64,000 bases of DNA, taken from the NCBI RefSeq assembly GCF_947179515.1, contig NC_067485.1:5963154-6027153 (forward strand), written 5' to 3'. Position 1 is the first letter of the stretch. Every line of letters begins with the position of its first letter. Shown here piece by piece: positions 12,770 to 22,132 of the stretch. The notes below the pieces were generated by a model that was not told the origin of the DNA, did no database searches, and saw nothing but the letters and a program-made list of their open reading frames with translations. Source of the DNA: Apodemus sylvaticus (Eukaryota; Chordata; Mammalia; Rodentia; Muridae). A program made the position numbers and the translations under genes.

Positions 12770-13345
12770 AGTTTTCCCCTGGCACAGATTTCTGATGTGC
12801 TGTCTTACTCTTGAGTTCCATTGGAGCCCTGGGGTGACTTACCCAAGCAATGTTATAGTCAGGTTGTCTCTGTGTACCTGAAGCTGCCTGTCTGCTCTTT
12901 TTGGTAGCAAAGATGGCGGATGCTGCAGAAATCTTTTCCATGTGCTGATCACTCTGCAGGGCAAACATTCCCCAACAGGGCTGGCACACAGATGGCTCAC
13001 AGAGCTGCCCAGGTCCTGGGTGCAGGCAGAAGTCTGAAAGGCTGCATCCCAGCGATGTTAGACTCAGGATATCACTGTGTACCTAGCACGGCCTGTCTGG
13101 TCCATCTGGGAGCTAAGATGATGGAGAACCCCTCCAAATTATGATCAGTCTGCAGTGCAAATGTCCCCTGACAAGGCTGGCACATAGATGGCCCGCAGAC
13201 CTGCCCAGGCCCTGGACACAGGCAGAAGCCTGACGGGCTGCGTCCCAAGCAATATTATACTTGGGATATCTCTGTAAACCTGGTGCTGCTTGTCTGGTCC
13301 GTCCAGGAGCCAGGATAGTGGATACCCTCTCCAATAATATATATC
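12770..13345 (-). repeat. L1 5'UTR tandem monomers, about 200 bp each
   Basis: Units starting near 12889, 13093 and 13291 share phrases such as 'tgtctggtcc', 'ggcaaacattcccc/gcaaatgtcccc' and 'caggcagaag', at a spacing of about 204 and 198 bp. Partial units flank them on both sides. Rodent L1 promoters are built from such monomers, and GC content here is well above the surroundings. The monomers mark the intact 5' end of the element that ends at 13345. Confidence 0.8.
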
Positions 13346-14316
13346 TTAATAGTCCCTTTTTAAAAGACTGATGCAATAGAAACTACATTTCCTTAGGACT
13401 CTTGTCAAGGAAAGCACAAAATCAAAAGCAGTAACCAAATATGTACACTGACAAAAAGCAATGATGGGTGCTAAATAAGGGAAGTGGAAATAGAGGATTA
13501 CTGTTCAGTGTCTAGAGAAAACTTCAAGAAAAAAAATTCTTCTAAATATCTCTTTATGGTTCTGTCAAACAATGTGTGTGCTCTTAAGGTAATCAGAATA
13601 GGTCCTGAAAGTGGTAAATACAGACACTTCCCATTGTCACAATTTTATCACAATGAAGAGGAATGGTAACTTTCTGCTTCTAGGTGGTGATTCATATTAT
13701 TCTCAAATAGAAAAGGCAGAAAATTTACTGAATCCATTCACACCATCTTCATTTGTATTCCCAATCCTAGGGCTCAGCCATGAATATCATCGTCTTCTTT
13801 GTCTGTGACTGTTCTTCTAAAGATTCTCATGAGATCCATCCATGCTACTCTATGACTCCCATAGTCTGTATTCTCAAAGGATCCAATCATAGATTGGACA
13901 TAAGCAGACCTTCAGTTATCAGAATACTATACAGACACAGTCCATAGGTATGGACAAACCATGAAAGATAATATAATGACTATGCCCATGCAAGAGATGG
14001 TAACTAAAACATCCCATTCTAACCTTCAAGGGGGCAAACACCACATACATTATACAGGAAACATGGAGAAGCAAAAATATCCAGTATAATATGATCAAAG
14101 ACCTACAGGATGGCTATCTAACTTTCTTTGAAAAGGTTCCCAAATTCGGCTTTCCTGCTCTCAACAGAAGTAGCCTACAGCCATGCCAAATGAACAATCA
14201 GATTTATATATCAGAAGATGCCTGATAGTCCCAATGCCTAGAGGATTAATTTAGTCACTAACACAGTCAATCGAAAGTGAGAGATGATTGAGGGGCTGGT
14301 CTAACTCTATAGATGC
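13346..14316. other. Upstream flank of the cathepsin pseudogene
   Basis: There is no gene in this stretch. From about 13950 onward it aligns by eye with the region upstream of the second cathepsin locus (about 45170-45545): both carry the same order of short phrases such as 'catcccattctaa/catcgattctaa' and 'tatctaactttct/gtctaattttct'. This shows that the two loci are duplicates including their promoters. Confidence 0.55.
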
Positions 14317-14331
14317 TTGGGATTTATAGCT
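14317..14331 (+). promoter_or_regulatory. TATA-like box of cathepsin pseudogene (remnant)
   Basis: The phrase 'cttgggatttatagcttgg' corresponds to 'tttgggatttaaagccc' at 45544-45560 upstream of the second cathepsin locus. Its position, about 80-90 bp before the exon 1 splice donor, is the same in both. I infer a TATA-type promoter remnant. No transcription evidence is available. Confidence 0.5.
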
Positions 14332-14344
14332 TGGCCAGATCCTT

Positions 14345-14410
14345 CAACCTGACTATCCCTCTGGCAAGATGAATCTGTGAAGTGGTCTGAGGCAGTAGGG
14401 GGTATCACAG
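14345..14410 (+). pseudogene. Cathepsin pseudogene, non-coding exon 1
   Basis: The end of this stretch ('ctgaggcagtaggg..atcacag') lines up with 'ttgaggcagcagcag..accacag' at 45629-45652, the first exon of the second locus. A splice donor 'gtaagt' follows at 14415, four bases later than the equivalent donor there. The 5' boundary is a guess based on the TATA-like box. Confidence 0.5.
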
Positions 14411-15450
14411 AAAGGTAAGTCCCTGCCTTTTGATGGCCGAACAAAACATGGGCTTGGATGGGGTGCTTTGGGAGACTCAATGGAGAATCAAGAAGATCAC
14501 AAATATATATCCTATGCATCACTAGTCCTCTCTGTAGGGCTTGTGACTTGTAGAGTTGGCTTGGGTATAGAATTTAAAGAGGAAGTCAAGTCTCTTCTGG
14601 GTCTATGTCTGTGTCTGTATAGTATTCTGATAACTGAAAGTCTGATTATGTCAATAGAGTTGCAGCTGGGTTTTTTAAGACATCTCTTACACTAACCCAT
14701 AGACATTAACTGTTTTCCATTTACAGAGGCAGATGCAGTAGCAGATGATATATACCTATCAGGTCCTATGAGGAGAGTTAATTTAAAAACCCAGCAAGTA
14801 CAGAGTATAAAATCCCATTATTAACTTGCTGTCAAATTCCTCTTTTTCTTCTGGCTTTGGCTTCTTATTGGAATTTAATGTGACGTCATTCTTAAATTGG
14901 TAACAAGTGGAAACTTGGTTGTATAACCCCATGGGTAAGATGGAAATAATAGTAAATGATTCTTGCCACATTCTTTCTAGATGATATTTCACAGTTTCAC
15001 TAAAGAAGAGACAGTTTAAAAAAGCCCACCACTTGCTATAAATTAGAAAGGATAAGATTACATGTGGCTCCAACTCTTGAATTCACTTTGAAATTTAAAT
15101 CCAATACCTCCTGTTAGGAGTTCTGATTTGTACAAATTATAAGTGATATTCTAATACACTGGTTCATCACTGTGCATGGAGATCTTTCTGAAACAAGATA
15201 TTGTGCACCTAAACTTTACAGTGCTAGAATTCTGAGTACATGGATTATATTTTGCCACAGATATAATAACAACTACTGTGTGACTCAGTTATAAGACATT
15301 CACAATGTTTTCTATAATCTTTGCAAAAGTATTTGGAGGAATAACACAAATTATTTTATTACCCATGAATGGCTTAATTTCCCAGGAAGGAGTAAGAAGA
15401 CATTTCAAAACATTGGTGTAGATATATCTTCATTTCTCTTTCATATCCAG
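14411..15450 (+). pseudogene. Cathepsin pseudogene intron 1
   Basis: Intervening sequence between exon 1 and exon 2. Its last 350 bp aligns weakly with the end of intron 1 of the second locus (46520-46882). No separate gene, SINE or L1 was recognised. Confidence 0.45.
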
Positions 15451-15583
15451 GTTGAGAATGAGCCATGCTGTCTTCCTGGTCATCCTGTACTTGGGAGTTG
15501 TGTCAGGTGTTTTAGCATTTGATCACAGTTTGGAAGTCAAATGGCAAGAGTGGAATATAAAATATGATAAATTCTGCACTCCA
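15451..15583 (+). pseudogene. Cathepsin pseudogene exon 2 (signal peptide and start of propeptide)
   Basis: An acceptor 'catatccag' precedes 15451 and the ATG is at 15458. The 126 coding bases (42 codons) equal exon 2 of the second locus. They encode a hydrophobic signal peptide (residues 1-18, containing VFLVILYLGVVSG) and then LEVKWQEWNIKYDKF, the first helix of a cathepsin L-type propeptide. This exon alone is open. The donor reads 'gttggt', the same unusual donor as in the second locus. Confidence 0.8.
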
Positions 15584-15866
15584 GTTGGTATCCAGGAAAA
15601 TGTCCAAAGTGGTCCCAGAATAAAAGTTTCTAAGTACATGAGAGTTCATAGCTGACCCACCACAACGACCACTAAGACATTACCTAATAAAAATCATTGT
15701 GAGCACAGGATGTTCAAACTCTGTTTTCAACAGTATGTGAATGTGGGACCATAGTATCCTGAGATCCATTCCTTGTTCTCTGAACACCTACAACAGCAAG
15801 TTAGCAAGGTCAGCTTGTGCAGGAGTTTAAATAAAATGAATTGTCTTCTACTATATACTCATCCAG

Positions 15867-15990
15867 GAGGAAGAAGTACTGAAGAGAACAGTATAGGAAG
15901 AAAATGTGAAAAGGATTAAACTGCACAACATGAAGAATTCCCTGGGGAAGAATACCTTCCCCAATGGAAATAAATTAATTTGCTGACATG
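15867..15990 (+). pseudogene. Cathepsin pseudogene exon 3, disabled
   Basis: It encodes the ERFNIN-type helix of the propeptide but carries several lesions. The tryptophan codon of the motif is TAG (codon 10 of the exon). There is a one-base insertion in 'cccaatgg', where the intact form has 'accatgg', and then an in-frame TAA. The splice donor is destroyed: after 'gacatg' the sequence is 'cagagtg' instead of the 'gtgagt' found at 47433. These lesions make the locus a pseudogene without doubt. Confidence 0.85.
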
Positions 15991-16074
15991 CAGAGTGTGA
16001 CATGGATTGCTTCACACTGTGTTTTCTTGAGTACTTTTTTGTTTAGTAATCACTTATATACTTTTTTCTTGAAG

Positions 16075-16257
16075 ACTGATGAAGAATTCAAGAACATAAT
16101 GACTAGTTTTACATTGCCAAACAATAACATGGTGAAAAGTCCCTGGAAACCTGAACTTGATACTGTTTTTCCTAAATCTTGCAATTGGCGAGATGCTTTG
16201 TCCAAATTTGTTGATTGGCAAAAGGAAGGCTATGTGAAGGATCGTGTGAAGGATCAG
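16075..16257 (+). pseudogene. Cathepsin pseudogene exon 4 (propeptide-mature junction)
   Basis: The acceptor 'cttgaag' is followed by TDEEFKNIM, the usual start of this exon, and the exon ends with KEGYVKDRVKDQ before the donor 'gtagga'. It is 61 codons long against 49 in the second locus. Ten of the extra codons look like a tandem duplication of the region coding PKFVxW: 'cctaaatcttgcaattggcg' is followed 30 bases later by 'tccaaatttgttgattggca'. The glutamine that would form the oxyanion hole is present as the last codon. Exons 5-8 were not found downstream, where L1 sequence begins at 17172. Confidence 0.8.
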
Positions 16258-16285
16258 GTAGGACAGTGTCACATGGCTTTTTGAT

Positions 16286-16680
16286 CTCCTTCTTCTTCTT
16301 TTCTTCTTCTTCTTCTTCTTCTTCTTCTTCTTCTTCTTCTTCTTCTTCTTCTTCTTCTTCTTCTTCTTCTTCTTCTTCTTCTTCTTCTTTTTCTTTCTTT
16401 TTCTTCTTCTTCTTCTTCTTCTTCTTCTTCTTCTTCTTCTTCTTCTTCTTCTTCTTCTTCCTTTCTTTCTTTCTTTCTTCTTCTTCTTCTTCTTCTTCTT
16501 CTTCTTCTTCTTCTTCTTCTTCTTCTTCTTCTTCTTCTTCTTCTTCTTTCTTCTTCTTCTTCTTCTTCTTCTTCTTCTTCTTCTTCTTCTTCTTCTTCTT
16601 CTTCTTCTTCTTCTTCTTCTTTCTGCTTCTGCTCCTCTTCCTCCTCATCCTCCTCCTCTTTCTCCTCCTCCCCCTTCTCT
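16286..16680. repeat. (CTT)n polypyrimidine microsatellite, about 340 bp pure plus degenerate flank
   Basis: Long runs of CTT are interrupted by short (CTTT) blocks near 16390-16405 and 16460-16478, then degrade into CTC-rich sequence to about 16680. It lies immediately beside the tail end of a minus-strand B1 SINE, so it probably grew from the A-rich tail of that SINE. Long lysine, glutamate and serine open frames here are artefacts of the repeat. Confidence 0.95.
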
Positions 16681-16689
16681 TCCTTTTCT

Positions 16690-16790
16690 TTTGGAGACCA
16701 GGCTGGCCTTGGATCCACAGAGATCTCCTTCCCTCTGCCTAAGAGTGCTGGGATAAAAGACATATGCCACCATGACAGGCTACGCCCATC
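16690..16790 (-). mobile_element. B1 SINE, minus strand
   Basis: Phrases 'gaccaggctggcc', 'ctctgcctaagagtgctggg' and 'atgccaccatgacaggct' are B1 in antisense. The head end is at about 16790 and the tail end faces the CTT repeat. It is about 100 bp and moderately diverged. Confidence 0.8.
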
Positions 16791-17032
16791 TTCTTAAACC
16801 ACATGAATTTCAAAACAGGACATGTCTATGAATTCTAATTGAATGTGAAGGGATTTGAAATTCATTTTTAAATAACATTTCTTCTTTGAAATATTTATAC
16901 ATTTTATAGTGTATATTGATCTTTGCAGTCTGCCACACATACTCTCCAACTATTAGATTCTCCTCTCACTGTAGAATTCATGCACACTTCTATTGTCATT
17001 AATAAGCCATAAAACCAATAACTCCTGCTCAG

Positions 17033-17034
<2 letters not shown>

Positions 17035-17074
<40 letters not shown>
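17035..17074. repeat. (GT)n microsatellite
   Basis: About 19 uninterrupted GT dinucleotides lie within what was intron 4 of the cathepsin pseudogene. The flanking intron still aligns with 47880-48020 of the second locus, which lacks the repeat. Confidence 0.95.
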
Positions 17075-17078
<4 letters not shown>

Positions 17079-17171
17079 GAGCATGTACATATTGCCAGCA
17101 TCCAAGTCCTTTAGGAGACTGACCATGCCTTCCTATGGAACTGTCTATTGCCAGCTCTCCATTTTTATTAT

Positions 17172-18147
17172 AAGATTAAAAACCCAAGAAGCACCTAAAA
17201 ATGTTCAACATCATTAGTTATTATACAAATAAAAACAACCCTGTGATTCCACTCACAGCAGTCAGAATGGCTAAAATCAAAAATTCAAGTGACATCAGAT
17301 GCTGGTGAGGATATAGAGAAAGAGAACTCTTTTCCATTACTGGTGGGATTGAAAGCTGATACAAACACTTTACAAATCAGTTTGGCAGCTCTGCAGCAAA
17401 TTGAATATATTACTACCTGAAGATCCAGCTGTACATCTCCTAGGCATATACCCAGAAGATGCCCTAACATGTAATAGGGACACATACTCCATTATGTTTA
17501 TAGCAGCCTTATTTATAATAGCCAGAAACTTGAAAGAACCCAGATGTCCTTCAACAGAGGAATGGTTACAGAAAACTTGGTGTATTTACACAATGGAGTA
17601 CTATTTAGCTATTAAGAACAATTAATTCATGAAATTCTTAGGCAAATGGATGGAACTAGAAAATATCCTCCTGAGTGAGGTAACTCAATCACAAAAGAAC
17701 ACACACGGTATGCACTCACTGATAAGTGGATATTATCCCCCAAACTCTGAATACATAAGACACAATTCACAGACCACATTAAGGTCAGAAAGAAGGAAGA
17801 CCAAAGTGTGGGTGTTTTGGTTCTTCCGAGAAGGGGAACAAAATATTCACAGTAGATAAAGTGTAGAGAAGAGCCTGAAGCAAAGGCCATCCAGACACTG
17901 TCTCACCTGGGGATTCATGCCATATACAGTCACCAAACCCCAACACTATCATGGATGCCAAGAAATGCTTGGTGAAAGGAGCCTGATATGGCTGTCTCCT
18001 GAGAGGCCATGGCAGAGCCTTACAAATACAGAGGCAGATGCTCACAGCCAGCCATTGAACTGAGTGTTGAGTCCCCAATGGAGGAGTTAGAGAAAGGATT
18101 AAAGAAGCTGAAGGGGTTTGCCACCTCATAGGAAGAAGAACAATATC
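17172..18147 (+). mobile_element. Old L1 3' fragment, plus strand
   Basis: It contains the C-terminal end of ORF2 (a stretch reading WLQKTWCIYTMEYYLAIKN near 17565-17625) followed by an older type of 3'UTR to about 18147. It breaks the cathepsin pseudogene about 60 bp before the place where exon 5 should lie, judged against 48040-48124 in the second locus. Confidence 0.8.
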
Positions 18148-18483
18148 AAAACGACCCTAAGATTTCAACTCACACCTGACATAATGACTAAGATAAAAAA
18201 AAAAAAAAACTCAGGAGAAAACAGGTGCTTGCATGGATGTGGAGAAAAAGAAACACTCCTCCACTGCTGGTGGTACAACCACTCTGGAAATCAATCTGGC
18301 AGTTCCTGAGAAAACTGGGCACATCACTTCTGGAGGATACTGCTGTACCACTCCTGGGTACATACCCAGAGTATTCCCCAGCATGTAATAAGGATACGTG
18401 CTCCACTATGTTCATAGCAGCCCTATTTATAATATCCAGAAGCTGGAAAGAACCCAGGTATCCCTCAACGGAGGAATGGATAT
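18148..18483 (+). mobile_element. L1 ORF2 C-terminal fragment, plus strand
   Basis: A second plus-strand L1 piece coding the C-terminal region of ORF2, with the cysteine-rich end of the protein (CGEKETLLHCW) and the stretch ending in STEEW. It includes an A-run at 18198-18211. It is cut at 18483 by a minus-strand L1 3' end. Confidence 0.75.
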
Positions 18484-20512
18484 TCTATTTTTTTTAATTC
18501 AATATATTCTTTATTTACATTTCAAGTGATTTTCCCTTTCCTGGATCCCCACTCCCCGAAAGTCCCATAAGCCCTCTTCCCTCCCCCTGTTCCCCAATCC
18601 ACCCCTTCCCAATTTCCTGTCCTGTTATTCCGCTACACTGTTGCACTGAGCTTTTCCAGGACCAGGGGTCACTTCTACCTTCTTCTTGGACATCATTTGA
18701 TATGTAAATTGTGTCTTGGGTATTCCAAGCTTCTAGGCTAATATCCGTTTATCAGTGAGTGCATATCATGAATGTTCTTTTGAGACTGGGTTACCTCACT
18801 TACACTGATGTTCTCCAGTTCCATCCATTTGTCTAAGAATTTCATGAATTCATTGTTTCTAAGGGCTGAATAGTAAATACTCCATTGTGTATATATACCA
18901 AAATTTTTGAATCCATTCCTCTGTTGAGAGACATCTGAGTTCTTTCCAGCTTCTGGCTATTATAAATAGGGCTGCTATGAACATAATGGAGCATGTATCC
19001 TTATTACGTGCTGGGCAATCCTGTGGGTGTATGCCCAGGAGTGGTATAGCAGGGTCCTCTGGAAGGATCATTCTCAGTTTTCTGAAGAACCACCAGACTG
19101 ATTTCCAGAGTGGTAGTACCAGCTTGCAACCCCACCAGTAGTGGAGGAGTATTCCTCTGTCTCCACAAAATAGAAACAGAAGGAACATTACACAACTCGT
19201 TCTATGAAGCCACAATTTCGCTGATACCAAAAACACACAAAGATCCAACAAAGAAAGAGAACCTTACACCAATTTCCCTTATGAATATCGATGCAAAATT
19301 TATCAATAAAATTCTTGCCAACCAAATGAAAAAACACATCAAAGTGATCATTCACGATGATCAAGTAGGCTTCATCCCAGGGATGCAGGGATGGCTCAAT
19401 ATATGGAAATCCATCAATGCAATCCAGTACATAAACAAACTCAAAGAAAAAAACCACATGGTCATTTCATTAGATGCTGAAAAAGCATTTGCTAAAATTC
19501 AGCGTCCTATCATGTTAAAGGTCTTGGAAAGAGAAGGAATTCGAGGCCCATACCTAAACCTAATGAACGCAATATACAACAAACCAGTAGCTAACATCAA
19601 ACTAAATGAAGAGAAACTTGAAGCAATACCACTAGATCAGGGACTAGACAAGGCTGCCCTCTCTCCCCATATTTATTCAATATAGTACTTGAAGTTCTAG
19701 TCAGAGCAGTTAGACAAAAAAAGGAGATCAAAGGAAGAGGTCAAATTGTCACTATTTGCAGATGATATGATAGTATACTTAAGCGACCCAAAAAACTCAA
19801 CCAAAGAACTCCTATAGCTGATAAACAACTTCAGCAAAGTGGCTGGATATAAAATTAACTCAAGCAAATCACTTGCCTTCCTATGCTCAGAGGATAAAGA
19901 GGTTGAGAAAGAAACGAGGGAAATGACACCCTTCACAATAGCCACAAATAATATAAAGTATCTTGGTGTGACTCTAACCAAACAAGTGAAAGATCTGTAT
20001 GACAGGAACTTCAAATCTTTGAAGAAAGAAATCGAAGAAGACCTCAGAAGATGAAAAAAATCTTCCTTACTCTTGGATTGGCAGGATTAATATAGTAAAG
20101 ATGGCTATCTTGCCAAAAGCAATCTACAGATTCAATGCAATCCCCACCAAAATCGCAGCTCAGTTCTTCATAGACTTAGAAAGAGCAATTCTCAAATTCA
20201 TGTGGAATAACAAAAATCCTAGGATAGCTAAAACTATCCTCTACAGTAATAGAAGAATAGATCCTTCTCCAGTAATCAGTATCTCCAACCTCAAGCAGTA
20301 CTACAGGGTAATTGTGCTAAAAAAAACTGCATGGTATTGGTACAGTGACAGGCAAATAGATCAATGGAATAGAATTGAAGACCCAGAAATGAACCCACAA
20401 AATTATGATCACTTGATCTTGGACAAAAAAGCTACAACCATCAAGTGGAAAAAGATAGCCTTTTCAACAAATGGTGCTGGTTCAACTGGAGGTCAGTATG
20501 CAAAAGAATGCT
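18484..20512 (-). mobile_element. L1 with inverted 5' portion
   Basis: The left part (18484-19166) is minus strand: poly(T), 3'UTR and the C-terminus of ORF2. The right part (19167-20512) is plus strand: ORF2 from the reverse-transcriptase N-terminus to near the C-terminal domain, with FADDMIVYLSDPKN near 19755-19795. Head-to-head halves of one element are the mark of twin-primed reverse transcription. About 100-150 codons are missing at the junction. Frames are broken by stops at about 19683 and 20052. No clear target duplication is visible, because the right edge runs into a microsatellite. Confidence 0.65.
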
Positions 20513-20790
20513 TCTATTCCATTCTATTCTATTCTATTCTATTCTATTCTATTCTATTCTATTCTATTCTATTCTATTCTATTCTATTCTATTCTATTCT
20601 ATTCTATTCTATTCTATTCTATTCTATTCTATTCTATTCTATTCTATTTCTATTCCACTCCACTCCACTCCACTCCACTCCACTCCACTCCACTCTACGC
20701 TACGCTACGCTACTCTACTCTACTCTATTCTCCTATTTAATTCCATTCCATTCAACTCCATTCTATCCTTTACTAAACAATAAATTACTT
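20513..20790. repeat. Pentanucleotide microsatellite in successive variants
   Basis: (ATTCT) is repeated about 26 times (20516-20647), then (CCACT) about 8 times (20656-20694), then a few (ACGCT) and (ACTCT) units, then degenerate copies to about 20765. Each block is a point variant of its neighbour. Open frames reading SILFY repeats are artefacts. Confidence 0.95.
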
Positions 20791-20799
20791 TTGCTTTTT

Positions 20800-21480
20800 T
20801 TTGTTTTTCATTAGATATATTCTTTATTTACATTTCAACTGATTTCCCCTTTCCTGGTTCCCTACTCCCTGAAAGTCCCATAAGCCCTCTCTCCTCCCCC
20901 TGTTCCCCAATCAATTTCCTCCTGCTTCCCTGTCCTGGTATTCCCCTGCACTGCTGCATGGAGACTTTCCAGGACCAGGAGCTTCTCTTTCCTTCTTATT
21001 GGACATCATTTGATAAGTGAATTTTGTCTTGGGTATTTGAAGCTTCTGGCCTAATATCCACTTATCAGTGAGTGAATACCATGTTTGTTCTTTTGTGACG
21101 AGTTTACCTCACTTAGGATGATATTTTCCAGTTCCACCCATTTTCCTAAGAATTTCATAAATTAATTGTTTTTAATAGCTGAATAGTATAAATATACCAC
21201 ATTTTCTGTATCCATTCCTCCGTTGAGGGACATCTGGGTTCTTTCAAGCTTCTGGCTATTATAAATAAGGCTGCTATGAACATAGTGAAGCATGTGTCCT
21301 TATTAAATGCTTGGGAATCCTCTGGGTATATACCCAGGAATGGCATAATGGGGTCCTCCAGTAGTATCATGCCCAGTTTTCTGAGGAACAGCCAGACTGA
21401 TTTCCAGAGTGGTTGTACCAGTTCACAATCCCACCAGCAGTGGAGGAGTATTCAGCTTTCCTCGCCAACACCTGCTGTCT
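20800..21480 (-). mobile_element. 5'-truncated L1, minus strand
   Basis: Poly(T) and 3'UTR at 20800-21150, then the end of ORF2 (minus strand, stretch with PSTEEWIQKMWYIYT near 21210) up to about 21480. The coding frame is only partly open. Confidence 0.85.
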
Positions 21481-21532
21481 CTGAGTTTTTGATCTTTATT
21501 TTGCAAAGAATGACTAGTACAGTCTATGTACT

Positions 21533-21680
21533 GTACCAATAGAGGACAGAAGGTGTCAAATCTCTTGGAATTTGAATTACACATGATTGTGAACCACAAG
21601 ATGGGTATTGAAAATTGTTCTCTTGACCTCTGGAAGAGCAGCTAATACTCCTTAGCACTGAGCAATCTCTTTACCCCTCC
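21533..21680 (-). mobile_element. B2-type SINE, minus strand
   Basis: The phrases 'aggacagaaggtgtcaaatc', 'acctctggaagagcagcta' and 'gcactgagcaatctcttta' are B2 in antisense. It is about 145 bp and diverged. The following 21680-22117 has no recognised feature. Confidence 0.75.
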
Positions 21681-22117
21681 CATGCCATGCTTAAATATTA
21701 CATTTTGTACTAAAAGAGTCATTACTTGTATTAGTAGTTGCCTGAAATTCTCATACTTTGTATCAGCAAGAATTCAAGGCTAACTCCAATATAACATTTT
21801 AAATACATTTTACAGTAATTTTGTTTCTGGTTTATATACTTCAAATGGTGGTGGCTATATACTTTGTAAACCCAAGACTGGCTTCTGTTTAGCTATCAGT
21901 TCCTGAAGTTTCAATCTTGAATATATCCTTTTATTGTCTTCTGAAACAGATGTGACCAATAAGAATTTTTTTGCAAGACACCTAACTAAGTAACAGATAA
22001 AAAAGCCTTTAATATAATATTTATTAAATTGCCGAAAGCAAAATTTGTTTTGCTTCTCACAAATGCCTAAACACAATTGAGAAACATTTTCTAAGCTAAA
22101 ATAGCATGCTATAGAGT

Positions 22118-22132
22118 AAATCAGGTCATTTT
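22118..22132 (+). repeat. Target site duplication, left copy
   Basis: 'aaatcaggtcatttt' is found here and again at 26381-26395, flanking the L1 between them. A 15-bp exact repeat fits L1 target-primed insertion. Confidence 0.9.

Larger units (their letters stand above)
9121..13345 (-). mobile_element. 3'-truncated L1 with 5'UTR monomers, minus strand
   Basis: It starts in the middle of the ORF2 reverse-transcriptase region at 9121, directly against the 5' end of the previous L1. It then runs through the ORF2 N-terminus (to about 11270), ORF1 (about 11340-12674) and a 5'UTR (about 12675-13345). The ORF1 start codon reads ATA at 12674-12672. ORF1 contains an in-frame duplicate of its own N-terminal coiled-coil segment. 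An AT dinucleotide-rich patch at 10675-10760 and a 23-bp tandem duplication at about 10480-10525 lie in the endonuclease region. The element is not functional. Confidence 0.88.

Noticed and set aside
16172..16763. Long open frames of Lys, Glu, Arg, Ser or Phe on both strands
   Set aside because: They are readings of the (CTT)n microsatellite and have no start, domain or splice context.
20101..20814. Frames ending in SILFY repeats (up to 237 codons)
   Set aside because: L1 ORF2 running into the (ATTCT)n microsatellite.
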